From the NCBI GenBank assembly GCA_001600615.1, contig BCKK01000005.1, positions 1,203,559-1,267,558 of the forward strand: a DNA stretch of 64,000 bases. Direction: 5' to 3'. Positions 36,019 to 54,503 of this stretch are shown here, in pieces (the first letter of the stretch is position 1; each line of letters starts with the position of its first letter). The stretch is from Dioszegia crocea. Lineage: Eukaryota > Basidiomycota > Tremellomycetes > Tremellales > Bulleribasidiaceae. Under the pieces are notes generated by a model. It was given only the letters and a program-made list of their open reading frames with translations, ran no database searches and had not been told where the DNA came from. Both the position numbers and the translations under genes were made by a program.

Positions 36019-36197
36019 TTCTTGAGCGATGCATCTGTGCAAGAAGTGGTTATCAGCGAGCGAGCGGCCCCCATGCACCTACTGCTACAAAGGCAGATGC
36101 TGATGCGGTGGAGGCCATGTGGCCATGTGGGCCTCCATTTTGACCTCCACCGGCGAGTGACCTGGCTCCACCTCCACCTCCACCGACCGCCGGCGGA

Positions 36198-36203
36198 TAT
36201 AAA
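36198..36203 (+). promoter_or_regulatory. TATA box of the aldo-keto reductase gene
   Basis: TATAAA lies 108 bases before the ATG at 36306, just after a CCACCT-rich run (36166-36183). Assignment is by position and sequence only. Confidence 0.5.
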
Positions 36204-36305
36204 GAGGGACGAGTAGCACCTCGACCACGCTACACCGACCCTTGTACACCACAGTCGATCCTATTCCGGCTACCAAATCAATCAGGCAGATCACAGTACA
36301 ACGAT

Positions 36306-37617
36306 ATGTCCAACAGCATGGAGTACGTCAATCTCGGCAAGTCCGGCCTCAAGGTATGTCTGCTTGACTCCACGTACTCCACACCTTCCACAAGTCTGGC
36401 GCTGAGGTTGCAGGTCTCAAAGATCATTCTAGGATGCATGACGTACGGCTCCTCATTCAAGTGGATGATCAGCGACGAGCAAGAAGCCATCAAGCATATG
36501 AAATACGCATATGATCAGGGTATAAATGTGAGTACTCCAAGAAGACGAAGCTGATGGGGTCAGACTTTCGACACGGCGAATGTCTACAGCGCTGGAGAGA
36601 GCGAGGTGCTCCTCGGGAAGATGCTCAAGCAACACGATATTCCTCGAGAAAGTGTGGTCATCTTGACCAAGACCTATGCTCCTGTGAGTATTGTTCCGGC
36701 CCGACCTGCAATGCTGATGGAATAGGGCGACAAGCCTGACAAGTGGGGTCCGGCGGGTATCAACAATCAGCTGGGGTTGAGTCGAAAGGTCTGTGTTTTG
36801 CTCCAGCTTGATGTTGACAACTGACGACTTAGCACATCCTTGCCTCAGTGGATGACTCCTTGAGGAGGCTACAGCTCGACTATATCGACGTACTCCAATG
36901 CCACAGATTCGACAAAGACACACCCATCGAGGAGACTATGCGAGCGCTACACGATGTCGTCCAATCAGGCAAGGTCCGATACGTCGGAATGAGCAGTTGC
37001 TTTGCGTACCAGTTCCAGGCCATGCAGCGTAGGTCGCTTTCGCATGCGGGTTTGACACGGGCTGACAAACTACAGAATATGCCATCCACAATCGCCTGAC
37101 ACCCTTCATTTCGATGCAGAACCAATACAACGCGCTCTACCGAGAAGAGGAGCGGGAGATGATGCCTGCGATTGAGATGTTCGGAGTGGGGTGTATACCT
37201 TGGGGTCCTCTATCAGGCGGAAGTGAGTCAGACGAGGATCTTAGGGCGCATTTCACACGCTGACATGCCTCAGCACTCGCTCGCCCAGCGGCCAAATTCT
37301 CTGACTCTTCCCGATCAGACAAGTATCACGCCTACAACAAGGGAGATGTAGACGACGAAATCATCGGCGCTGTCGAAAAGATCGCCAAGGAGAAGGGTGT
37401 GCCGATGGCACAGGTCGCCCTCGCTTGGATACTCTCAAAGCCCTTCGTCACCGCTCCTATCGTCGGTACGAAGTCTACTGAACGTCTCGACGAGATCATT
37501 GGGGCGCTAAAGGTCAAGCTTAGCGAGGCGGAGATTAAGGCTATCGAGGAGGAGTACAGGCCGCAGCCTGTCAAGGGACATTCGGGTTTGTCAGACGGGG
37601 TCAACCAAGAGAATTAG
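36306..37617 (+). CDS. Aldo-keto reductase (Aad/YajO-like)
   Basis: The protein is a cytosolic NADPH-dependent (alpha/beta)8-barrel reductase of carbonyls; the physiological substrate is not evident. The start is ATG at 36306 (MSNSMEYVNLGKSGLKV) and TAG ends at 37617 after DGVNQEN. Family features are SKIILGCMTYGSSFKW, the catalytic Asp and Tyr in INTFDTANVYSAGESEVLLG, the catalytic Lys in VVILTKTYAP, the His in LDYIDVLQCHRFD, and the cofactor-binding PIVGTKSTERLDEIIGAL near the end. About six short introns interrupt the gene. The upstream DNA has a TATA box and an inverted repeat. Relatives include yeast aryl-alcohol dehydrogenases and fungal versiconal reductases, so a detoxifying or secondary role is possible but unproven. 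Confidence 0.9.
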
Positions 37618-37696
37618 CGTTGTTAACCATGCAACGCATGTGGCTGAGTGCTGGTTGATGAGCAGGGCTAGATATTGCATACTCGAGTATCACGTC

Positions 37697-38557
37697 TCAC
37701 AGATGAAGATCCTGGTCGACGAGCCCGGCAGCCTTTATTCTCGCAAGAAACGCCTCCCCTGTGCACTCCAAAGACAGCGCCGACCACCTTTGCCTATGCT
37801 TCCAGTTAATGTAATTCATCGTGGCCAGACTGTGCTGCGGCCAGGTCTTGGCAAGAACACCAGCAGAGCCTTCGAAGGTACCGTGTCGGAGGAGAAAAGG
37901 AGTTCCAGCGATTTGAGTTCGGGGAGAGTGAATCTGTCGTGTGTCAGTAGTTCTCCAAGCTCGAGAAGGTATATGGTGGTCGAGCTCACACAGGTTCAGG
38001 TGGGCCATTGAGCCGATTGTGAGTGGCTTCGTGTAGAGCCAACATCGGGTCAGAGCCGTGATACGTGCAGCCCGGCTCTCGGCAAGTGGAGTGAGGCGAG
38101 GTCTTATGATGTTGGACGGTGAGGGGGTCTTTGTGCTCGAATGCGCAGTTTGGCACTGGACAGATTGACATAGGGGGGTCGACCATCACTGGCTAGCCGT
38201 GTTAGTCATGGTGAACGGACGTAGATATACAAAGATGATACACACTTACAGTATTCATGTTTCGGAGATGCAGTGCAAAATCATGAATCGTGTGGTCTCG
38301 ATTGTTGTCTGTCACGTCAGCCCAGATCTTTGCATGACTCCAACCTGCGGGCCTCCTCTCCTCGGAAATTGCTAAGGCAGTCCGAGGCTCAAACTCACAC
38401 TGAGAGCCTGGTATGGTAGGACGTAACGCGATGACCTGATTCAGTACATCTACTTTCAGATTACAAGATATCGTTGCATCTGATGAAGAAGCGTCGGGAT
38501 TCTGTACTCAGGGTCCGCCTTGACTAGCCTCGATACCAGATCTAGGGTCGAGAACAT
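37697..38557 (-). CDS. Unrecognised protein with paired zinc-finger-like motifs
   Basis: I do not recognise the family. A five-exon model (38557-38537, 38501-38399, 38308-38250, 38192-37992, 37933-37697) has consensus GT-AG borders and totals 621 bases, 206 residues. After MFSTLDL and a helix-like stretch (CNLKVDVLNQVIALRP) come two Cys/His clusters: SICPVPNCAFEHKDPLTVQH with HKTSPH, then CREPGCTYHGSDPMLALHEA with THNRL. Both resemble C2H2 fingers of the CPxxxC type with irregular spacing. The end is Trp- and Lys-rich (NYINWKHRQRW) and stops at 37697. The gene is tail-to-tail with the aldo-keto reductase, only 79 bases apart. A (TG)16 tract sits just upstream. Transcription-factor or nucleic-acid binding is only an inference. 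Confidence 0.55.
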
Positions 38558-38585
38558 GAAACGTCGGAAAGGGGGGTCTGTGTGC

Positions 38586-38590
<5 letters not shown>

Positions 38591-38622
<32 letters not shown>
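38591..38622. repeat. (TG)16 microsatellite
   Basis: An uninterrupted TG dinucleotide run, preceded by a few imperfect TGCG units from 38579. It lies 34 bases upstream of the proposed start of the minus-strand zinc-finger-like gene. Confidence 0.95.
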
Positions 38623-38623
<1 letters not shown>

Positions 38624-39232
38624 ACCTAGATTTGGGTCAGCCTCACGCTTGGGCGTTCACAAGAAAACCCCTACCCTCGTTTCAGATCTCCATGAGCGTG
38701 ACATGCAATGTGAAGGAGATGCGTGATCGCTTATGTACCCTACTCTGAGGAATAGTAATCGACCGGTGCCAGTGGCATCGTAGAGCGTCCGATGCTCTTC
38801 CGGCTAAGAAGCTTGACCTCAGCTTTTCTACTGCGGGACATAGGGCAAAAAAGCGGTCACTTTCAGTATGTGGTCTTGTGGGCCGTGGTTCCCTTCGCGA
38901 CAGCAGTACAGGTTGGAGATCGTAAGCGACTGATGACATTCTAATACATGGATCTCACTGATCGATTGTCTATGCATCATGCACCGTGCATCACTTCGTC
39001 CTGGCGCCTCCTGGCGCTGATCGCTATCGATAGCGGTCATCTCCACCTGATGCCGTAACGGAAACAATCGGCCGAAACTCCGGCGTCTTCTGATTGGTCA
39101 ATGACGATCTGAAACCAGAGATAAGATGTCCACCAATCGGAAGTGCTTTCCGGTGTCTCGGCGGAGGTTCGGATGCGACCGGCGCGGGTATCCATGGCTC
39201 TGGGCGGTGAGAAAAGTCCATGGCCCGGTAGG

Positions 39233-39239
39233 TATATAA
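39233..39239 (+). promoter_or_regulatory. TATA box of GDH1
   Basis: TATATAA lies 86 bases before the ATG at 39319, in keeping with a strongly expressed metabolic gene. Assignment is by position and sequence only. Confidence 0.6.
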
Positions 39240-39318
39240 GATACAAGGGACCCTGTCTTGACCCCCAACTACTCTTATCCCCACCTCTCACAAACATCCA
39301 CCCCACAACACAACAACA

Positions 39319-40888
<1,570 letters not shown>

Positions 40889-41175
40889 TTTACTCTTTAT
40901 TTCTTGGGGGCATTATAGATAGATTTAAAAGCTCATTGTATCATCGAGCAGCATGCATGTAGGGTGTAGAAGTACATGACGGGTCATCGCAACGGGTCCC
41001 AGAGTACAATGTCCTTGACCACACAGTATCATCAGATCAGCCAACTCTTCAGCTGCTCGGTATTCGTACATGACAGCCGTGGAATACTTCATAGATCGGA
41101 TGTTACATTTCGATACACCGGGCCCCGCCTTTATTCATCGATCACTCGCCAAAGCGCCTATTCATCCCCATTGCC

Positions 41176-42019
41176 CTACTCAGCCCGCTCCGCCTCTTCA
41201 TTTACCCGTCTACCCAAACTGCTCGTCTTGACCGGGCTAGACCCAAATACGCCAGGATGATGAATTGGGAAAGAGCTAGATGGCATAGAGCCCTCGCGCA
41301 TCACACCCGGGGGCGATGATCTGGATTGACTATCCAATCAGCATTTCCACTTCGTACCACAACTCACCTCTCGCTCATTCTCCGAGTGTGCGTGTGTCCT
41401 CCACCTCCACCAGGAACCTCCATGGCCTCGCTAGTCGCTGCGGGGCTAATCCCAACTCCGACGCCTTGCGAGGGTGACAGTCGGTCATTGTGCTGCGCTT
41501 GGCCCGAAGCGGGGGCGAATGACTCCCGGTTGATAGATGGAATAGGGATGGAGCCGGGAGGAGAGGTGGAAGAGGGGGGAGGGGAGCCAACAGAGGGTGA
41601 GAATGCGTGAGGGAGCCTGTGATATCAGCCTGAAACCCCGAGATTGAGCGGTAGACCTACCCTTCTGGTGTAGGAATAGCAGTTCCAGGTGCTTGAGCAG
41701 ATTGAACCCCAGCCTTGTTCATCATGTAATCTCCTGAATCAAAGTACTTGCGGTCCTGCCTGATCAGCTCTGGCTTATAATGCGGCGCAAGGCGAGATAT
41801 ACCTTCTGCATCTTGGTCAAGACATTCTTGCCTGGGACTTTGCCGTATAGCTTGAATGCCTTTTGGTCCTCGTCGCTCATAGACTAGGAGTCAGTTCTGG
41901 ACCGTGAGGTATTGCTATCAAGCAGCTTACCGAGATATCAACCTTGTTCTGAGGTATTTAGCAATGGACCGAAAGGCTTGTTCCGATAGGATAGAACTCA
42001 CGAGCTTGTGTGGATTCAT
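41176..42019 (-). CDS. IGO1: Endosulfine-family PP2A inhibitor (Igo1/ENSA)
   Basis: Igo1, once phosphorylated by the Greatwall/Rim15 kinase, inhibits PP2A-B55 and promotes quiescence entry or mitosis. Six exons (42019-42002, 41948-41931, 41883-41803, 41755-41661, 41616-41368, 41320-41176) total 606 bases and 201 residues; the first two exons are 18 bases each. The N-terminus reads MNPHKLNKVDISSMSDED, then QKAFKLYGKVPGKNVLTKMQ, and the hallmark RKYFDSGDYMMNKAG with the phosphorylated Ser in FDSGDY. The C-terminal half is Ser/Pro-rich and disordered, ending RRVNEEAERAE. It is longer than animal ENSA because of this tail. It is convergent with GDH1. Confidence 0.93.
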
Positions 42020-42453
42020 CTTTGGCTATTCCCACTCTTTGTACACACTGAAGGAACTGATGCTCTCTTTCGAGCTCTTCCTAAGACAGCTGGGCGTCTG
42101 CCAGATAAGGCCCGCAGCAAGTTTATGGCCTCTGGAGGTCTCTGGGGTGGTTCCGGGTCGTCCCTTTGTTGATTATTGCTCTACGCGAGTTGTTCTGCTC
42201 GTATCTTTTTCACAGCTGTCGTAGAAGTAAAGGCGTGGCTTGTTTCCTGTGCAGGGGGAGTGAGAGCTGCTTTAGAGAGGTACGGAAGATGTCAGCAAGC
42301 GCTTGACTATATAGGGCCAGGCCGGTCAGATATTAGCTTGTCCTTCGGGCATGTGACGCATCGAACCGCGCTAACCAATAAGCCGAAAGAGGCTAATCTA
42401 AATCTGATTCCGCTAATCTAATTACATGCATTTGATTACTAGACTACAGATGG
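42020..42453. other. Intergenic between ABCC-1 stop and IGO1 start
   Basis: About 430 bases holding the IGO1 promoter and the ABCC-1 3' region. A CTATATAG lies at about 42309. A near-repeat of GCTAATCTAA occurs twice near 42392-42420. No gene is supported. Confidence 0.45.
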
Positions 42454-45400
42454 CTATGATTCCATGGCCTGGACAAGCTTCGCAAAGTAACTGTCTTTCC
42501 GATCCTTCAATGTACCCGGGGCGTCAAACTCAAGCACCTTACCCGCGCCCAGAACCAAGATCTTGTCGTAATCCATCACGGTCGCCAGACGGTGAGCGAC
42601 CGTGAGGACTGTGGTATCGCGCGGTAGATTTCGAATGGATTGTTGAATGAGGGTGTCGGTTTCAAAGTCTACTGATGCGGTGGCCTGGAAGAGTCAGCTG
42701 ATAGATCCAATAGAGCGTATGTGTGAACGGACCTCATCCAAGATCAAGACTTTACTCCCCCGCACCAAAGCTCGGGCGAGCGCGACCAGCTGTCTCTGAC
42801 CCTGCGACAGATTCCCACCTCCAGCAGCGATAGGTGAGTCGAGTGTCAATCTCTGCGGTGTTGAGGTTCCGCTACTAGCATGGCGGACAAAGCCTAGACC
42901 TGAAGACTGGAGCGCATCGTTTAGTTCGGCATCATCGTGGTCGCCGAATGGATCCTGCTCAATCAGCGCTTTTATCCGGTGGAGCGGGAGCAGGTCTTAA
43001 ACTTACCAAGTTGAATCGCATACTGCCAGAAAGTAGGACAGGATCTTGCGGAATGATGGTAACGTTTGACCGTAGAGATTCCAGATTGATCTTCTCTGTC
43101 GCGACACCGTCGATTCTCACACTTCCAGTGGTAGGGACCATGCGTAGGATTGCCAACGCCTGCTCTTGTAAGCTATGGTACAGAAAAGAACTCTGCATCT
43201 GCGAACTCACCAAAGTGGACTTCCCACTTCCTGTCCTGCCAACGATTCCCACCCTCTCGCCACTCTTGATCGTAACCTCCAAGTTGTCCAGTACTAGTGG
43301 TCCCTCTTTGGAGTATCGAGCGCACAGCTTGTCGAGGATGATTTCTCCACTAGTGGGCCAGGCCGCTGGAGGTTTCCTGTCGGGCGAGGAGACGGGTTCT
43401 TGATCGATGATGAGGTAATCTTGGATACGCTTCTCATGTCAGCTTACTCAGTCTACTCAGCTCAAAAGCGACCACAACTGACCTCGACCGAGTTTCCCTC
43501 CACTTCCATCTGATTTACCATACGGACCCACCACTATATTGTCAGCTTGATAGCAAAATGAAGTACGCTCAACGCACCAGAATGGTATATGAAAACGCGA
43601 TAGCCTGATTCAACGCGAATCCAGCGGTACTAGCATCCATAGCCGGCCCATAAATCAAGAACGCAGCCAAAAGCGCCGCAAACAATCCGCCGAGCATGTC
43701 AATTCGGACAGTCACCCATCGGTTGAGGTTGTAGAATGCTGTTGCTGCCCGGGTGTACTTGTCGGCGCGCTTCCTAGCTTCCGTGCGGAGTTTCTCTTGA
43801 GCGCCAAAGGCGCGGATGGAGACGATACCGTTCACAGCCGCGGTGAAGTGGGAGAAGAGAGGGGATTTGGCGTTCGACATTTCACGTTTGACTGATAATT
43901 GGCCATGGATGTAGACTTCGCCTAAGAATGCACCGAGTGCGCCGATAATCTGGGGATTGAGTTTTGTTCCGGATATCTGCGGGATGCCGGGTTGCGCAAC
44001 TCACCACAGCTGGAACCGAGAAGAGTGGGACAAGTGAAACGACAACCGCGAATTTGATTATCATACCAATAGTCATTTCCGCAACTTGAGCAAAAGTCTA
44101 TCGATCAGCTGTGTACCATCGCTCTTCGCGTCCGCGGCAGCTCACTTCAGTAAATGACCCATCGATACTCTTGCAATCCCGAGTAAACCTCCCCGTGATT
44201 CGACCGATAGGCGTAGTGTCCAAAAATCTCGTATATGCGCCAAAGATTCGGTCGACCAACCGTTTGTGTATCTCCCTACTGGCCTTGACGGCGCCAAGGT
44301 AGAAGAGGACGGAGGACACGGCAGAAGTGACGAGACCGAAGAAGACCCAAATGAAGTAGACGCCGAGGAAGTAAGGGACTGAGACTTCTCCCGGGGTTTT
44401 GGCTTGGCCGTATGCCCGAGCCCAAACTCCCAGCCAGTACGTCTCGAATGCCGTGAATCCTTGGCCGGCGAGGAGGAGAGAGAAGTATAACAACCAGAAG
44501 ATGGGTCCGCCGAATGTTCTGCAATGCCAGTTAGTGTCGGTCTCCACGTGACATGTGCCTTCTAACTCACGAGAAGAAGGAGAACATGGCCTTTCGGCTG
44601 ATCCGCCCTTCCGCCTTCTCTTCCGCTTGAATAAGCTTCGGGCCCGCTTTCTTCTCCTCGGGCTTAGTCAGATCTTCCTCCGCAGGTTTAGCTTCGTCCT
44701 TCAGGTCTTCCTTGACCTCAGCTGCCAGCTCCTCGTCATTCTCGAGAACATCTTCGATAGGACCAGCAGAACGAACGGAACCGTCCTCATACAGTGAGAC
44801 CATGAAGTCTGCCATGGGAGCGACGAGACCGATGTGGTGTGTCTGATCGTCAGCCGAAACATCAATCAGTACTCACAATAAGAAGCACCGTCCGGTCTTT
44901 CATCAAATCGCCCTTGAACAAGTGATCAATGATGAATCTCGAAGTAAGAGTATCAAGGGCGGAGAAGATATCTACAATCAGCCCTGAATCTCCTTTGGAA
45001 CTCACCATCAAGAAGTACAACTTCCGTCTTGGAATAGACAGCTCTCGCTAATGTCACTCTGGCCTTCTGTCCGCCACTGAGCGTAATACCCTTCTCTCCA
45101 ATCTCGGTGTTGTCTCCATCTTCCAATAACCTGAAGTCTGGCTCAAGGCCACAATCTCGTACGACTGCTCGGTAGCGGGACTCCTCGAATGGCTCTCCGA
45201 AAACAATGTTGTCCTTGATAGTTTCCGAAAGACACCATGATTCCTGGGCAGCGTATGAGACACCGCCGTCGCGAGGCAAATGGAAGAATGAGTCGGGTTG
45301 TGGTATGAAGTGAAGTTCGCCGATTAGTGCCTGTGGTGTCAGTTCGGGTCTCGTTGGTACCGATGTCCGCAAGTAAACTTACCTTGAGGAAGGACGATTT

Positions 45401-48314
45401 GCCACTACCTGTAGGTCCAGTGATGAGATTGATTTTACCCTTGACGAAGGTTACATCGTCGACCCGTAGCGAGTAGCCAGGAGTGTCGGTACCGCTCGAA
45501 GATCCCCAGTTGAACTCAGCATTCTTCATCCGGATAAGACCTTCGGCTTGGGCTTCTAGTAGCTCAGCGGACTGGCGAAGAGGCGTCGGAGTAGGCTCGA
45601 ATTCATCCACCATTTCGCTCTGCAGATCAGTTTTTGAGGACAATTGAAAGGCTCACGGTGTTCAAGAAAGCGTTCAATCGGCCAATCGACACCCAAGCTG
45701 TCACAAACCCGTTGATGAGGTAGAAACACATTCCGAGTTGACCCTTGACGAGCTCAAAGACAGCCATACTGGAGAAGACTACCGTCAGCATTATCATAAC
45801 TTGACCTACCAGTCGCAGCGGTAAGCTGTTTCTTCTGAACCAGTGTGTAGATAGCGTAGGTGATTGACATGGTCAAGACCGGAAGGACAAGATTGGCGAC
45901 TGTGGCAAGACTGCGGTCAGTACAGCAACAGCGATACAACTCACAGGCTCATGAGTCTTCGCTTCCAGATGAGCTCAAGCTCAATCTCCCGCTTCTCGGC
46001 AATCCGCTCCTTCATCCTGCCTTCCCATGCGAACATCTTGAGCATGCGTAGGGCGCCCACTGCCTCCGTGATGACGTCGACGCGAGCATCGGTCTAGCAA
46101 AGTCAGCTTCACCTGAGATGCGAATATTCTCACAAAAGAACTCACCGCCACCATCCGCTTCGACTGATAGTCGGCATTAAATTTGGTTAGCACTCCAGGA
46201 ATGGGTAGAGTGATGACCATAATGAACATCCCGACAAGGGCACTCCAGCTGAGGATACGGTACAGGAAGGCGATACACAGTGCGAGCTGGATAGGAGTGA
46301 AAACAAGGACTAGCGGTATATCGCGACCTGTATAGTGAGCTTGGAATCATTGATAAACTCACCCTCAACAAGAGATTCCACATCGGCAGCCATCAACACG
46401 TTAATTTTGCCAGCAAGACCCTGACCCGGAGGAAGCGCTGCTTTGACCGAGCTTGCCGAATCTCCATCCTTGCCTTTGCCCTTGGAGCTGTCACTCGATG
46501 ATCCGACCGCGGTGATATCTCCCGATCCACTCAGAAGTTGTTGAGATTCTGCGGTGTCCTCGTGTTCCAGCGCCGCCTCTGCTCCAGCGCTCTCCGCAGG
46601 TTCGATACGGATCAAGGGCGTTTTGGCGCCTTCGGCACTCTCCTCCTTCTTCTCTTCTTCGCCTAGTGAGTCTTTCATCCGAAGGCGGAGAGAATGGTCG
46701 AAAAGGAGTTGTGTCAGGATGGACTCCGATCGGACCATACAGCGGGTCATGATGAAGATGTAGTACTGGATCGCGGCGGAAGCGATGAGGGGCCCTGAAA
46801 TCAGTCAACGTTCATGGAAAGGACTTACCGAGGAAGAGGATCAGAACCCAGAACATCGGATGCATTGCCTGATCTTTGCCTTCTGCCTGAAGGTACCTGT
46901 TTGTCAGTCGCTTTCCTTGATTTATCCCACTTAACTTACAGTAAGACCTGCTGGGTTCCTACTGGCGCGGCAAGCTCAGCAACCGCAGCTATGACACACA
47001 TCGCACCTGCTTTGTCAGTTTTGCCAGCACGAGGGCGAGAGTGCATTAACTGACATGTTGTGACAAATTCCCACCGGAAGATGTACAGTATCATCATTCC
47101 AAGGTGTCGGTTTGTCTTGCCATTCTGTGATCGACGATAAGGATCAAGGTGTTTCATATGTTTCTGGCTTGTCAGCTGAGAGAATGTCTTCGACGTACGG
47201 AATACAAATGATCCGCCTTGTCGTAGTCAGCCAATGGAGGCAGCTCTTCATATGGCAGGGAGGGATTTCTCCAGGCTTTCCAGATGACGGGAGTCCTTAA
47301 GTCAGAAGATGCCACACTTGTCCAGCCCTGGACTCACATGTACTCGTATGTCAGGTAGAATAGCCAGGGAGCGGTCTGCTCAGGATGGATCCGACCCTGA
47401 GGGGTAGGATTCGCCTTGTCGACGGGTACGTATGTCCTGGGCCGGATTAGTGGCAACAGCACCGCCGCAGTCGAGAGGATGGCCAGGCGTGACCAGGTAA
47501 TGGCATTTGGCAGATCGACGGCGGAAAGGTATGTCGTGGCCAAAGGCCAGAAATCTCGATAGGCGTATAGACACCATGCGAGGAGCAGTAAGGTGTCGAG
47601 GTGGGTGATGATATGGAGACGAAGTGGTGTTGCAGGACGGAGGGATAGGAGGAGGAATGAGAAGATCAGAGTATAGGTCTGGAAAGTCAGATCATGTTAT
47701 GACACACAGTCATCTAGCTCACATAGAATGCAGACGCTCCAAACTCTCCCCATTCCAAACTCGAGTACTCATCGACCGAATGATGATGATGACCCTTGTG
47801 CTTCTTTCCCTTATGCTTCTTTTTCCTCAGCATGTCCAACTGCTCGTGCTCAGGCGACTCTGCCTGGATCGTGGCGTATATGCTCAGACCCAGCAACGCG
47901 CACAGGCACAAAGTCCTCAGAATTTCCAAGGCGAAAAGAACCGTGCCTGCTTCTTTGAATGAGCGGACGTGCGCGCGGAAATCGGACAGCAACCCGCTAG
48001 AGGGCATGTATATCGGTGATGGTTCTGGCTCGGCAACGACATCGTCCTCGTCTTCAGTTGTGAGAGGTTGATAATTGCGCCGGAAAGTATGACGGGCGAT
48101 GAGGCGGTATGCCTTTGGGACGATGTATGATAAGAGGAGGATTACGAGGGAGATCGCGATAAGGAGAGGTAGTAGGAGCAGCGAGTTGTTGAGTAGCAGA
48201 GGTGTGGGGCTGAAAAGATGAGTAACACATACATCATGATAGCTGATCGACTCACTGCTTTCTTGTAGGTGAGTGCGCCTCAAAGTGGGAGCTGAACGCG
48301 GCTTGGGTGGACAT
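42454..48314 (-). CDS. Full-length ABCC (MRP/Ycf1/Yor1-like) transporter 1
   Basis: ABCC proteins export drugs, conjugates or metals across the plasma or vacuolar membrane. The start is ATG at 48314 (MSTQAAFSSHFEAHSPTRK); exon 1 splices to PTPLLLNNSLLLLPLLIAIS, the first helix of an N-terminal TMD0. TAG is at 42454-42456 after AKLVQAMES. Next come the ABCC entry motif EQTAPWLFYLTYEYM, two six-helix membrane domains, NBD1 (LITGPTGSGKSSFLK, GITLSGGQKARVTLARAVYS, Walker B ending LLDD) and NBD2 (GIVGRTGSGKSTLV, signature LSQGQRQLVALARALVRGSK, then LILDEATASVDFETD). NBD1 has Asp where NBD2 has the catalytic Glu, as usual in ABCC. Ser/Asp/Glu-rich linkers interrupt the first membrane domain. Substrate cannot be told. 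ABCC-2 follows upstream in the same orientation. Confidence 0.93.
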
Positions 48315-48695
48315 CGCGCGATGAAGCCTTTGCGCTCGAACAAACGCGTCAAGCGAAAAGACAATCTGTCACCTTGCTAGCTGATGGTGCCCTTTCCGCT
48401 AAACAGGCGAGGCTATCGAGACTTTGAATGAGCAGGTGTATATATAGATGACGAGTCAAATTTTGAAAGATTAGAGCCAGATGCTGCACGCGGATCCGGG
48501 TTTGTCACGCGGCCATGGCCGAGTCAATGAGGCCGAGGTATGCGGAACCGACACTGTAGCTAAGGCTGTCATCTATCGCAGCTGAGGAGGTCGCGAATGG
48601 CCCGACTACAAGTACATCCAGCGAAGGCAGTGAAGAAATAGAAGGAAAAATCACTCGAAATAGATGTCTACTTTCCCCTCTCCAGAGCCCACTCC
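48315..48695. other. Intergenic between the two ABCC genes
   Basis: About 380 bases forming the promoter of ABCC-1 and the 3' end of ABCC-2. A TATATATA at 48439-48446, read on the minus strand, lies about 125 bases before the ABCC-1 start. Nothing else is recognised. Confidence 0.5.
48439..48446 (-). promoter_or_regulatory. TATA element of ABCC-1
   Basis: TATATATA about 125 bases upstream of the minus-strand start at 48314. The element is palindromic, so strand is inferred from the gene. Confidence 0.45.
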
Positions 48696-54042
<5,347 letters not shown>

Positions 54043-54503
54043 ATCAAGGATCAATCAGAGTATGAGTGAGAGATCAAGCAATTAGTAAAGACTTTGAAGG
54101 GTCATTGTGTTTTGCTGAATTCGAAGGTACCACACCTGCGTCCCTCCCTTTCCGACAAAGGAGCGTACGGATCCATCTCCGCATATCAGCCAGATCAACG
54201 GGTATGATCCTGCGGCTGTTTTTCGACCGGTAAATACTGAGGATGATGGCACCTTGGCCTATAGAGCGGATTCATAGGGCGGTGTAGTCATACTCATCTG
54301 TGGCTGTCGGCATGTGTGACCCGAATGTGACCCGAAAGTCACAGCATCGAAATTCCCCAAAGGAGTAAGTCCGAAATGTCACAACCTGAAACATGATGTC
54401 ACACGACGATCGCGTCACAGCCCAAAGTCCACTCAGCTTTGCACTTCGCACTTCATCTCATCTGCGTAAAGATCGCTCGTCCGCCAGCCGCTCCTTCTGG
54501 CAT
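54043..54503. other. Divergent intergenic between ABCC-2 and RNase H1
   Basis: About 460 bases shared by two divergent starts. It contains the GTGAC/GTCAC cluster listed separately. An in-frame upstream ATG for RNase H1 exists at 54393, so part could be coding. Confidence 0.5.
54316..54418. promoter_or_regulatory. Cluster of six GTGAC/GTCAC elements
   Basis: GTGAC cores lie at 54316 and 54327 within a tandem TGTGACCCGAA-like repeat, and GTCAC cores at 54338, 54378, 54398 and 54414. Two point one way and four the other, all within about 100 bases and about 270-380 bases from the ABCC-2 start. The number in so short a stretch suggests a binding-site array; the factor is unknown. Confidence 0.45.

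Larger units (their letters stand above)
38558..39318. other. Divergent intergenic before GDH1
   Basis: About 760 bases between the zinc-finger-like gene and GDH1. It holds the TG repeat, a 12-base palindrome with two opposed GATA cores (39023-39034), a GATAAG near 39120 and the GDH1 TATA box. No gene is supported. Confidence 0.5.
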
